Assembly: GCA_020633975.1 (NCBI GenBank)
Contig: JACKCR010000002.1
Location: 620,001-684,000, forward strand
Length of the DNA stretch: 64,000 nucleotides
Source of the DNA: Candidatus Eiseniibacteriota bacterium
GTDB lineage: Bacteria > Eisenbacteria > RBG-16-71-46 > CAIMUX01
Reading direction: 5' to 3'
This document shows, in pieces, positions 1 to 7,905 of this stretch; the first letter of the stretch is position 1, and each line of letters begins with the position of its first letter. A program made the translations under genes and the position numbers. The notes under the pieces were generated by a model that was given only the letters and a program-made list of their open reading frames with translations, was not told the DNA's origin and searched no databases.

Positions 1-573
1 GTCCGTCTACTCCACGCCCTCGGTGTCCGCTCGCTCCTACTCACCAATGCGGCTGGTTCGCTCACGACGCAAGTACAGCCGGGCGAGATCGTTCTCGACC
101 GGGACGCGATCAGTCTCTTCTTCCTTCCGCTCGCGATGCCCGCCTGCCGTTCGGGTACGCGGCCGGGGGATGATGCCGGCGCGCCCGATCCCGACGCCGT
201 ATGGCGACGCCGCGGGGCGTTGTCGGACCTCGAACTCGTCCAAGTCGCGCGTGCAGTGGGTCTGGATCTCGGAATCCCGTTTCACGAGGGGACGCTCGTC
301 GGTGGGCTCGGGCCTACGTACGAGACGGCCGCGGAGGTGAGAGCCTGGCGTCGTTTGGGCGGGACCGTCGCGTCGATGTCGACCGTTCCCGAGGCGATCC
401 AGGCGCGGGAACTCGGAGTGCGGGTCCTGATCTTCAGCCTCGTTACGAACCTGGGGACCGGACTGTCCAAGTCACCGCTCTCGCACGACGAAGTCGTGGA
501 AGTTGCCGATGGAGCGGGGATGAAACTGGCGCGACTACTTCGCGGGCTCGTGTCGGAGATCGCGACGTCCTGA
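1..573 (+). CDS. purine nucleoside phosphorylase, 5'-truncated by window edge
   Basis: This is the C-terminal 190 residues of a trimeric-type purine nucleoside phosphorylase, a purine salvage enzyme that splits nucleosides with phosphate. The open frame runs from base 1 to the TGA at 571-573. Family signatures are LLLTNAAGSL near the left edge, then GPTYETAAEVR, the MSTVPEAIQARELG helix and the FSLVTNLGTG segment that shapes the base-binding pocket. The stretch between the TNAAG motif and the GPTYET motif is divergent and lacks the usual MSxAYD signature, so substrate range is uncertain. The start lies outside the window. Family assignment is firm; the exact enzyme subtype is inferred. Confidence 0.85.
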   Translation, partial: VRLLHALGVRSLLLTNAAGSLTTQVQPGEIVLDRDAISLFFLPLAMPACRSGTRPGDDAGAPDPDAVWRRRGALSDLELVQVARAVGLDLGIPFHEGTLVGGLGPTYETAAEVRAWRRLGGTVASMSTVPEAIQARELGVRVLIFSLVTNLGTGLSKSPLSHDEVVEVADGAGMKLARLLRGLVSEIATS

Positions 574-749
574 CCGCTGGTTCGCGGCCAAGTGGGAGAT
601 GGAGAAGCGCGCGGACTCCCCCCAGGTCATCCGCGCGTTCCTCTTTGCGTGAAGCTCCGGCGACCTCACACGATCGTGGCGCCTCCAGGGAGATCGTCAC
701 GATGTCGTGATCATCTCTCCGGACGGGTCACGTCATGCAAAGGAGAGCA

Positions 750-1145
750 TCACTCCTCACCCCAGCCTTCCAGCTGGATGTTGAAGAGTGGGTAGTTGGC
801 AGCGTTGCTGATGATCGTCGCCACACCTGTGGAGTGGGTCGGGGTCTGCGGAGCGAACCCGACAAGGAGCCGACGCTGGCTGTGTCCAGGAATCATGACC
901 GGGCTGCTGATGCCATCGAGGAACGGCAGCTTGGTCTTGACGTTGTCGATGAGCAGTGGCATGTCGCCGTCGTTGTAGATCATCACGTACTGAGACGCGA
1001 CCGCGAACAGTGGAACGTAGCCGAAGTCGACGGAAGCCGGCTCCACCCGGATGATCGGACGCAGGAACCCGTCTTCTGCCTGAGCAGTCTGGATGCCGCC
1101 GAAGCAGAGGGACAGGAGTACGAGAGCAAGCGCGAAGATCCGCAT
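750..1145 (-). CDS. small secreted protein with ASH/HYDIN-like immunoglobulin fold
   Basis: A 131-residue exported protein. The ATG at 1145 is preferred because GGGAGGAAC sits just upstream. It is followed by a clear signal peptide (MRIFALALVLLSL, cleavage near TAQA). The mature part reads as one Ig-like domain of the abnormal-spindle/choice-of-anchor type: VEPASVDFGYVPL, then YNDGDMPLLIDNV and VGFAPQTP. That pattern is typical of extracellular adhesion or scaffold modules. It lies just downstream of the anti-sigma gene on the same strand, about 150 bases away, so it could belong to that transcript or be separate. No catalytic residues are visible and the function is unknown. Confidence 0.7.
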   Translation of the reverse strand: MRIFALALVLLSLCFGGIQTAQAEDGFLRPIIRVEPASVDFGYVPLFAVASQYVMIYNDGDMPLLIDNVKTKLPFLDGISSPVMIPGHSQRRLLVGFAPQTPTHSTGVATIISNAANYPLFNIQLEGWGEE

Positions 1146-1293
1146 GAGGAGTTCCTCCCTGATAGCAGATGATGTGTCGACTGCTTCGAGGCGGCGCAGG
1201 GGATGGCCGTTCGTTGCAGGTCGGCTCCTCATGTTCGGTCTGTGACCTCTTGGCCCCGAGGAGCACCCGTTCGACACGCGGGGTGCGGGTCGT

Positions 1294-2160
1294 TCAAGAA
1301 TGTTTCTGCGCGAATCTCCGCACGGGAAGAGTCGAAGCGATGAATGCGATGAGTGCGAGCAGCGTCACGATCTGGAGAAGCGGATCAGCCCATCGAACTC
1401 GATGTAGTAGCTGCTTCCAAATGCTGTCGGCGCGAAACAGCACGCTGACCGAACCTGGAGGGACGAGGTCCATCGGTTGGACTGACAGAATCGCGCGGTA
1501 GGCGCGACCGCGTTCGAGTCCGACACTGGACGGAACACGAAGCTCCGTTTCGGTGCTCTCGCCGTTCCACACGGCTACGCCTTCGTCGTTGCGAACCTCG
1601 ACGAGATAGCGCGATGCGCCCTCGATCGACGTCCACTCGAGAATCGGTTCGCGTGCGGCGAGCACCTCTCCTTCGACCGGACGAACGAAGTGTACGGACT
1701 CGCTTCCACGAGACACTGCGTTCGGGGAGATCGACCTGGGGGGTGTTGTGAGAGTGAGGAAGAGGCACGCCGCGAATGCAACTCCCGCTATCACTCTCAT
1801 GCGGAAGGCGGGAGTGTAACGGGCGGCGGTCTTCGACGGCGTGACGGGCCCGGGTGCTGCGCCGGCAAGTGGCAGCGCATGTCCCGCGCGGAGGAGTTGA
1901 CTCGCCTTCGCATCGACACGGACCAGGAGGCTACACGCATGACACACGTCCAGGTGCGCTTCGAGCTCTGAGCGTAGCGGACTCGCGAGGCTGGGATCGT
2001 CGAGAAGGTGAATCTGGTCACCGACCTGTGGATCGACGCACTCGAACGGGGTGTCCTTGCCTTCTCTCATCGCCCTCAGCCTCCCGGCTTCTGTATCTGC
2101 ATGGGTGGCGAGTCGCTCGCCGTCCCGATGAGTCGTCCGCATGGGAGGAGCACTACGCAT
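1294..2160 (-). CDS. membrane anti-sigma factor with zinc-finger and periplasmic Ig-like domain
   Basis: A 288-residue protein. The N-terminal cytoplasmic part has the zinc-binding anti-sigma signature HLDVCHAC (His69, Cys73, Cys76). A hydrophobic helix follows at about 121-139. Next come a probable periplasmic Ig/fibronectin-like domain (about 150-245: VRPVEGEVLAAREPILEW, then YLVEVRNDEG) and a second hydrophobic helix at about 260-280 with a short basic tail. Family knowledge: such proteins sequester an ECF sigma factor until proteolysis or a conformational signal releases it. The gene overlaps the end of the sigma gene by 8 bases, implying translational coupling. An internal ATG at 2070 also has a good ribosome site (GGGAGG, 9-base spacing), so the first 30 residues may not be made. 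Confidence 0.8.
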   Translation of the reverse strand: MRSAPPMRTTHRDGERLATHADTEAGRLRAMREGKDTPFECVDPQVGDQIHLLDDPSLASPLRSELEAHLDVCHACSLLVRVDAKASQLLRAGHALPLAGAAPGPVTPSKTAARYTPAFRMRVIAGVAFAACLFLTLTTPPRSISPNAVSRGSESVHFVRPVEGEVLAAREPILEWTSIEGASRYLVEVRNDEGVAVWNGESTETELRVPSSVGLERGRAYRAILSVQPMDLVPPGSVSVLFRADSIWKQLLHRVRWADPLLQIVTLLALIAFIASTLPVRRFAQKHS

Positions 2161-2776
2161 CCCCTCCCTTCCTACGACCGCCGAACGGGGCTGAATTCAA
2201 GAGACTGTGGAGTTTCTTGAGACAGGCGTACTTCCGGTAGTAGATCCCCTGGACGGTCGAGAGGCCCGCCTCTCTTTGGAGCCGTTCCATCGGTGTCTCT
2301 TCCATGTATATGGCCAAGAGGAGCTTGCGGCACTCGGCATCGAGCCTCGCGAGCCCCTCGCGGACGGACTGTTCGAGTTCTCGCTCTTCGAGGAGGTCGA
2401 GGACGTTTCCCTTGGGTCCGAGCGGCCAGTCAGTGGCGGTCTTCGCATCGAGATCGGGACGCCGACGCCTCTGCCGATGGAGGTTCCGGCAGCGGTTCGC
2501 CGCCATCGTCGTCACGAACGCCTCGGGACGGTCCGGCGCTATGCCCGTTCGCCTCAGGTGAGCGAGAAATGCGAGAAGCGTCTCCTGGGCCACGTCGTCA
2601 CGATCTGGATCCGTCGCCGGGAGGAAGCGCGCGACCTCGGCTCTGGTCACAGGCTCGAGGTGGACACAGATCAGGTCTCCGGCTTGGTCCAGCCCCGCGA
2701 TGTAACCTCCGATGAGGCTCGCAAGCGAATCGGTGGAGTGTGGGGGCTCTGGTCCGTGCTGAGGCCGCTGGTCCAT
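2153..2776 (-). CDS. ECF-type RNA polymerase sigma factor
   Basis: A 207-residue sigma-70 family protein of extracytoplasmic-function size. Region 2 is recognisable by DVAQETLLAFLAHL (about residues 61-74). A region-4 helix-turn-helix follows in the last 60 residues (ETPMERLQREAGLS, then YYRKYACLKKL). The ATG at 2776 is chosen because AGAGGAC lies just upstream; longer in-frame starts exist but encode unconserved sequence. It is transcribed with the downstream anti-sigma gene and is divergent from the TPR-CHAT gene across a 137-base gap. The likely role is to direct transcription of a small regulon in response to an envelope signal. The regulon cannot be read from this window. Confidence 0.85.
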   Translation of the reverse strand: MDQRPQHGPEPPHSTDSLASLIGGYIAGLDQAGDLICVHLEPVTRAEVARFLPATDPDRDDVAQETLLAFLAHLRRTGIAPDRPEAFVTTMAANRCRNLHRQRRRRPDLDAKTATDWPLGPKGNVLDLLEERELEQSVREGLARLDAECRKLLLAIYMEETPMERLQREAGLSTVQGIYYRKYACLKKLHSLLNSAPFGGRRKGGDA

Positions 2777-2862
2777 CTGTCCTCTTGCATTCTTCGGCCC
2801 CGACACTCGGGCGGTCGCCCGTTTCTTGCCGATCCGCGCGTCATCTGCGAGGCTGCAGCGAT

Positions 2863-2878
2863 GTGGGACGGTGCCCAC
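2863..2878 (+). promoter_or_regulatory. short inverted repeat in the sigma/TPR-CHAT divergent gap
   Basis: GTGGG and CCCAC (2863-2867 and 2874-2878) form a perfect 5-bp dyad around a 6-base centre, 35 bases before the TPR-CHAT start. It could be an operator or a leader hairpin. The dyad is short and could be chance. Confidence 0.25.
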
Positions 2879-2913
2879 GTGCGCTTTCGCGATTGTATCG
2901 GTTCGAGGCTCTC

Positions 2914-5900
2914 ATGGCGACGTACCAGCTAGTCCATCCGAAGCCAACAGCGCGTCTTTTCGCGTTTGGCATCGCCGTGTTCTGTCTGATGGCGTCGGGG
3001 CTCGCGTGCGGCCGGGACGTGGACTCGGATCCGCCCCAGACGGACGATGATCCCTTCGGCCGACACTCACAGCCGGACATGTTGGCGGGGGACACCTCGC
3101 TACGGGAGGTTCCACTCTCGGGAGAGCTTCTTGGATCCGTGAACGCTTCTCTCCGTTCTCTCGTCACGAAGGAGCCCGGCGATCCGGCGACTCGTGAAGA
3201 TCTGGATCGCTACTCTGCGATCCAGGCGATGTTTCTCGATCCCGCTACGCGAGACGCTGCCGAGGACAGCCTGTTCGCACTATGGAGCGCCCAACCCAGG
3301 AACGTACTCTGGCCGGATCTCGCCGCGTTCAACTGGTTCTACTTCCGAGACCCGAACGACTTTGGTGCGATGTTCGACCAGTCCGGCATCCCTGACACGA
3401 CGACCGCTCTTGGAGCGTTCCTCCACGAATGGGAGACAGGGTGGTCGAACCAGGGGGCCGAAGACTTCGGCCGCATTTGGGCACGACGCGACGAGCTCGA
3501 GCCTTTCCCACGTGCCTGGCTGACATTGCGGCTCTGTCGACAGAGCCGGCTCCAAGGTAGGGGGGAGGAAGCCACGCTCACGGCCATCTCCCTGCTTCCC
3601 ACGGCTCGGGAACTAGGGGGCTACCGGTTCGAGCTCGAGACGTGGATCGAGATCTCGCGGGGACTCGCCCTTGCGGATCACCTGGACGACGCGCTCCACG
3701 CAGTCTCGATGGCGGCGCGCCTCGCGTCCGTGGTGGCGGACGAGACCGGGAACCCGTACCTGCCGCTTCGCGTCCTGCTCGAGCGAGCAGAGATCCTCGG
3801 CGCGCGTCGAGAAGTACGTCCCGCGCTCGAGGCGTATCGAGCCTGTGCCGACTCGGCCCTGGCCGTCTCGATGCCCGCGCTCGCGGAGTGGGCCCTCAAC
3901 TATGGTGGGATCTTCACCGCAGGCTGCGGCCGTCTCGAAGAGGGCCTCGGGTTTTACAGGCGAAGCCTCGCCCTGTCTCTCGCCGCGCAGGACTCGCTCT
4001 CGATCCCGAGGCACCTCGCCAACCTCGGCCGGAGGCACTTGCTTCTCGGGCAGCTGGACTCGTGCCGGGTCTACTTCGAGGAGGCCAAGCACTGGATCGA
4101 TGCGTATCCCGATCCGAGCAATCGTCGGTTCTTTCCACTGATGGAAGCCGAGTACTACGCACAGGTAGGCGAGTACTCCGTGGCCGACTCACTTCTCGAA
4201 GCAGCGGCCGAACTCGCCCCGATGGAGTCCACCGTGGAGGAGCTTGCGGAGCGTCACCTGCAGGCCGTGAAGTTGGGGATGGAGCGGGGACGACCGGAGC
4301 AGGCATATCGGTCGATCTCCGTCCTCGAGTCGCTGCGCGGCCGGCTCCAAACAGCGTCAGCGGATCGGAATGAGGTGTTCGATCTCGACCTCGCTGTCGC
4401 AGAGTTTCTCGGACGCCAGGGCCAGTACACGAGCGCTGCGGAAGCGCTGCAACGGGCGGCGGACGCCCTCGAACGCCGCCCTGATCCCAGTCGGGGTTGG
4501 CTCCTGGAGCGGGCGCGCGGAGATCTGGCGAGACGACGAGGGGACGACCGGAGTGCGGAGGACGCGTATCGAGCCTGTGCCCAGTCGAGTGAAGCACGAG
4601 GCGACGAAGATCGCTTGGCGGAGAGTCGCCTCCTACTCGCCTCTGTGCTACTGGACGAGGAGCGGCTGCCAGAGGCAAAGGACGTAGCGCGTACGCTGCG
4701 TTCCGGAGGCGAGAGCCTCGCGTTCGGCGGACGGTTCCGGACCAAACTCTCGGCTTCGATCCTCGACGCGCGGATCGATACGCGATCCGGGAACTACGCG
4801 AGCGCCCTTACGACGCTCGAGAGTGCGCGCGCGACCTGTACACCGGGATCGCCTCCCGACCTCCTCATCCGTATCGCGCTCGAACTCGGCCGAGTCCATG
4901 CGGGCCTCGGTCAGGTGGATGAGGCGAACGAGGAGTTCGGTCAGGCGGCTGCGCTCTTGGCCGCCGAGGAACGTTCGTTGGGAAGGGAAGCTCCGGAGTA
5001 TCTGGATGCCGATCTTCGCCGTGAGGTGCTCGAAGCCTGGCTCGAACTCGAACTCTCCGGGCCGGAGATGGAGCTGGAGGGTGCGGTCGCAGTGCGGCTC
5101 TTGCAACGCGCGGAGGCCTTGGTGCCCGGATGGGCCGCGGAGCAGCGGGCCGCGGAACTCGAAGCGAACCAGCTCATCTACTTCGTGGGGAAGGATGCCT
5201 CGTTTCGGTGGAGCATCGGTCCTGATGACGTCGAGTTGCGCCGGATCGACGGCGAAACGAAGCTCTTCGGCCTTCTCGCACCCGTGCTCTCGGACCTCGA
5301 ACAGCCGCATCGGACTCCGGTCCCACGGGAGTGGCAGGCGCTTGCCGCGGCGCTCGGGGGCGAGCCGTCATGGTGGCGTGGACCGCCCACGGAACCCAGA
5401 CGACTGCGTCTCGTTCCCGATGGCATCCTCTACTCCGTGCCATGGGCAGGGCTTCCTCGTGCGGACGGGGGAGAGCAGCTATGGCTCGACGAAGGCCCGA
5501 TCGAACTGCGCGACGCACCCGTGTCCCGCGTCTCCATGGACGCGGTGAAGTCCTTGAAAGGGGGAGAGACTCGGGAAAGCGCCGAATCGGTGCCACGGGA
5601 GAGGTCACTGCTCGCGCTTGGCTTCGACGGATCGGAGGGCGCGCGCGTGAGCGGGCTCGATGTCTTGCACCATGCGGAACGGGAAGCGCGAGAGGTCGCG
5701 TCGCTCTGGCCGTCCGGACGGGTGTCTCTCCAATTGGGCGAACGCGCGGACCTTCGTTCCGTCGGCCCGGTGGAGCTCCGCGGTTTCGGAGTCATCCACA
5801 TCGCGAGTCATGCGCTGGTCTATCGAGGCGCTGCGGACCGGACGACCCTACTTCTCGCGGGGTGTGCAGGCGAGCCGCTCACGTCGAGTGAGATCCAGGA

Positions 5901-6276
5901 GTTCGGCCTCGGCGCGGACTTGGTCTTCCTGTCGTGTTGCGAGTCGGCCGAGGCGACGCGGAGGGGAGCGTCTCCGGCTCACGCGGGGCTCGCGAGGAGC
6001 TTCCTCGCGTCCGGTGCGAAGTCCGTGATCGCCTCGAGCCGGAGGATCGACGACGAGGCTGCCCGTGTTCTCGCGCTCGCGTTCTACAGGAGTTGGCTCG
6101 AAGGCGACGGTGATGTCGCGGTGGCGCTACGAAACGCCCAGCTGAGCCTCCGGGACGGAGACCCGCGCTGGGCGCATCCGAGCTACTGGGCGAGCTACCA
6201 GGTGATCGGCGGAACTTCGTCCGAGTTCGAACGTCCGGTGATCGGACGCGGCCCGACTCTCCAGTCGGAGAAGTGA
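2914..6276 (+). CDS. exported TPR-CHAT caspase-like protease
   Basis: A 1120-residue protein. The N terminus has a hydrophobic export segment ending in MASGLACG; this may be a lipoprotein site, but the lipobox is weak. Residues about 130-800 are helical TPR-like repeats (for example FYRRSLALSLAAQDSLSIPR and VDEANEEFGQAAALLA). The last 280 residues are a CHAT (caspase HetF-associated) peptidase domain. The predicted catalytic His is in HIASHALVYRG (His966, codon 5809-5811) and the Cys is in FLSCCESAEAT (Cys1009, codon 5938-5940). Family knowledge: TPR-CHAT proteins are proteases switched on by partner binding. It is divergent from a sigma/anti-sigma pair, which suggests a role in signalling. 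Start chosen at the ATG just ahead of the hydrophobic segment. Confidence 0.85.
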   Translation: MATYQLVHPKPTARLFAFGIAVFCLMASGLACGRDVDSDPPQTDDDPFGRHSQPDMLAGDTSLREVPLSGELLGSVNASLRSLVTKEPGDPATREDLDRYSAIQAMFLDPATRDAAEDSLFALWSAQPRNVLWPDLAAFNWFYFRDPNDFGAMFDQSGIPDTTTALGAFLHEWETGWSNQGAEDFGRIWARRDELEPFPRAWLTLRLCRQSRLQGRGEEATLTAISLLPTARELGGYRFELETWIEISRGLALADHLDDALHAVSMAARLASVVADETGNPYLPLRVLLERAEILGARREVRPALEAYRACADSALAVSMPALAEWALNYGGIFTAGCGRLEEGLGFYRRSLALSLAAQDSLSIPRHLANLGRRHLLLGQLDSCRVYFEEAKHWIDAYPDPSNRRFFPLMEAEYYAQVGEYSVADSLLEAAAELAPMESTVEELAERHLQAVKLGMERGRPEQAYRSISVLESLRGRLQTASADRNEVFDLDLAVAEFLGRQGQYTSAAEALQRAADALERRPDPSRGWLLERARGDLARRRGDDRSAEDAYRACAQSSEARGDEDRLAESRLLLASVLLDEERLPEAKDVARTLRSGGESLAFGGRFRTKLSASILDARIDTRSGNYASALTTLESARATCTPGSPPDLLIRIALELGRVHAGLGQVDEANEEFGQAAALLAAEERSLGREAPEYLDADLRREVLEAWLELELSGPEMELEGAVAVRLLQRAEALVPGWAAEQRAAELEANQLIYFVGKDASFRWSIGPDDVELRRIDGETKLFGLLAPVLSDLEQPHRTPVPREWQALAAALGGEPSWWRGPPTEPRRLRLVPDGILYSVPWAGLPRADGGEQLWLDEGPIELRDAPVSRVSMDAVKSLKGGETRESAESVPRERSLLALGFDGSEGARVSGLDVLHHAEREAREVASLWPSGRVSLQLGERADLRSVGPVELRGFGVIHIASHALVYRGAADRTTLLLAGCAGEPLTSSEIQEFGLGADLVFLSCCESAEATRRGASPAHAGLARSFLASGAKSVIASSRRIDDEAARVLALAFYRSWLEGDGDVAVALRNAQLSLRDGDPRWAHPSYWASYQVIGGTSSEFERPVIGRGPTLQSEK

Positions 6277-6809
6277 TCCACCTCGAAGCGAAGCCGCCAG
6301 CGCTTCCCATCCTGAGTCACGATCGGAACACCGGAGTCGCCGTCGTTCTCGAAGATCAGACCCTCCGGTGGCGCTCCCTCCCAGGGCATCCAGGTCGCAA
6401 AGACGGTGAGCGGCGCCAGGAAGTGCATTCCATCGGGGGAGAGTCGGATCACGAGAACGTTGTAGAGATCGGGGTAGAGCAGGTACATCTCCTTGGTCGG
6501 AACCTCGATCACGAACGAGACGTCGCCCCAGGCCGGATCCATCGCTTCGGGCGGCACGGCGATTCCGAAAGTGACGTTCTTGCCCCAGTCCGGGACGGAC
6601 TCCACCATCACTCCCCCGGACCCGGCGGCGAGCTGACCTTCGATCGAGTTGTACTGCAGCTGATCGAGATCGACGGTCGTCGTGACGGGCTCGCCCGACG
6701 GCGAAAGCACCAGCCACTCGCCGTTCGTTCTGGTCCCGGGGTCGCTACCGCACCCGGCAAGGAGCAGCGTGGCCAGCGACAGTGTTGCCATCCAACGTGT
6801 TGCATTCAT
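6195..6809 (-). CDS. lipoprotein with ZU5-like domain
   Basis: A 204-residue lipoprotein: signal peptide with lipobox LLLAGC at about residue 20. The start at 6809 is supported by GGGAGGGTG immediately upstream. The mature part resembles a ZU5-type beta domain: VMVESVPDWGKNVTFGIAVP, a central LVIRLSPDGMHFLAPLTVFA segment, and a closing VDHFSDWRVG. Such domains occur in surface-anchored bacterial proteins of unknown function. Its 3' end overlaps the convergent TPR-CHAT gene by 82 bases, so the two genes share coding sequence on opposite strands. No enzymatic motif is seen. Confidence 0.75.
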   Translation of the reverse strand: MNATRWMATLSLATLLLAGCGSDPGTRTNGEWLVLSPSGEPVTTTVDLDQLQYNSIEGQLAAGSGGVMVESVPDWGKNVTFGIAVPPEAMDPAWGDVSFVIEVPTKEMYLLYPDLYNVLVIRLSPDGMHFLAPLTVFATWMPWEGAPPEGLIFENDGDSGVPIVTQDGKRWRLRFEVDHFSDWRVGPRPITGRSNSDEVPPITW

Positions 6810-7273
6810 GAGCACCCTCCCATTCATCACCCGTTCTCTCCCGGAGTCATCAGCAAGGTTGCAATACGGGGGACCCCACCCCGCCGGGTAGTCTGCCTAT
6901 GCGACACCCGAGCGATCCCAGGTTCAAGAAGGAAAATGACGCGAGTCGTGGTCGAGCGAGGCCACGGGGTACGTGGTTCCCCGTAGCGCCGTTCAGGAAA
7001 CCCGTATCGCGCCAACTCGCGGCCACGGCATAGCTTGGCGGTCGTTGCCGATGTTTGCGGGTTCGAGGTGTGGTGTGCCTGGCTCCGTGGTTTCTCTCAT
7101 TCCCCTGCACGGTGAGGCGGCGTCTCCCGGTCCTCCTGGAGATGTCGGCTCAGGGTTCGTACGCCTCCGTTTCCGGTCCCGTGCGAACGCGTCATGCGAT
7201 CGCACCCGCGCGTCGACCTGCGATCCCCTTGCTCGCCCCGTCCCCGATTCCACCCCGGAAGGAGATGACTCCC
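6810..7273. other. intergenic region between divergent genes
   Basis: About 460 bases separate the ZU5-like lipoprotein gene (minus strand) from the first gene of the tricarboxylate cluster (plus strand). Promoters for both must lie here, but I could not place convincing -35/-10 elements. Open frames across it have no recognisable protein content. Confidence 0.5.
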
Positions 7274-7810
7274 GTGCGCGACTCCGTCGACAAGTTGTGG
7301 CCTGAGATCGAGTGGATCCAGAATCCGGAACTACGCGAGAGCGTCCGGAAGACGTGGATCCTCGCCTTCGAGCGCAGCCCGCTCACTCCGCAGGACCTGA
7401 ACGAGATCCCGTTCACGCTCCTCGTCCCGAACTGCGCGGTGACGTTCATGGAGCACAAGCGGTGCGTCGTGCACATCGCGAAGCGCTCGGCCGAGGCGAT
7501 GCAGGAGTTCATGGGACGAACTCTTCCGATCGACATGGACACCGTGATCGCGGGTGCGATCCTCGCGGACGTGGGGAAGCTGCTCGAGTACGAGAAGGTG
7601 GATGGCAAGGCGGTGCAGAGTGAGCGGGGGAAAGCGCTCCGTCACCCGTTCACCGGAGTCGCCCTCGCGATGGAGTGCGGCGTGCCCGATCCGGTCTGCC
7701 ACTGCATTGCGGCGCATGCGGCCGAAGGGGACCTCGTCAAGCGGTCCACCGAAGCGATCATCGTCCACCACGCGGATTTCATGAGCTACCTCCCGATGAA
7801 GAACCTCTGA
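7274..7810 (+). CDS. HD-domain-like protein leading the tricarboxylate cluster
   Basis: A 178-residue protein resembling HD/HDIG phosphohydrolases. It has EHKRCVVHIAKRSAEAM, then LADVGKLLEYE where the family has LHDxGK, then KALRHPFTGVALAMECG and IAAHAAEGD, and a final HHADF. The His of the diagnostic HD pair is Ala here, so metal-dependent hydrolysis is doubtful. The GTG at 7274 is preferred because AAGGAG lies 9 bases upstream; the ATG at 7265 directly abuts that site. It precedes the PrpD-like gene by 95 bases and probably shares its transcript. The role is unknown; it may regulate the pathway or bind a ligand. Confidence 0.65.
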   Translation: MRDSVDKLWPEIEWIQNPELRESVRKTWILAFERSPLTPQDLNEIPFTLLVPNCAVTFMEHKRCVVHIAKRSAEAMQEFMGRTLPIDMDTVIAGAILADVGKLLEYEKVDGKAVQSERGKALRHPFTGVALAMECGVPDPVCHCIAAHAAEGDLVKRSTEAIIVHHADFMSYLPMKNL

Positions 7811-7905
7811 GCACCGGGAGCCGATGAGACCAGGCCGACCGCCCGCGAGCGGCTCCGAGCCGCGAACGAACGGGACAACGAGACCGACCGAGGAGAGACG
7901 ACACC

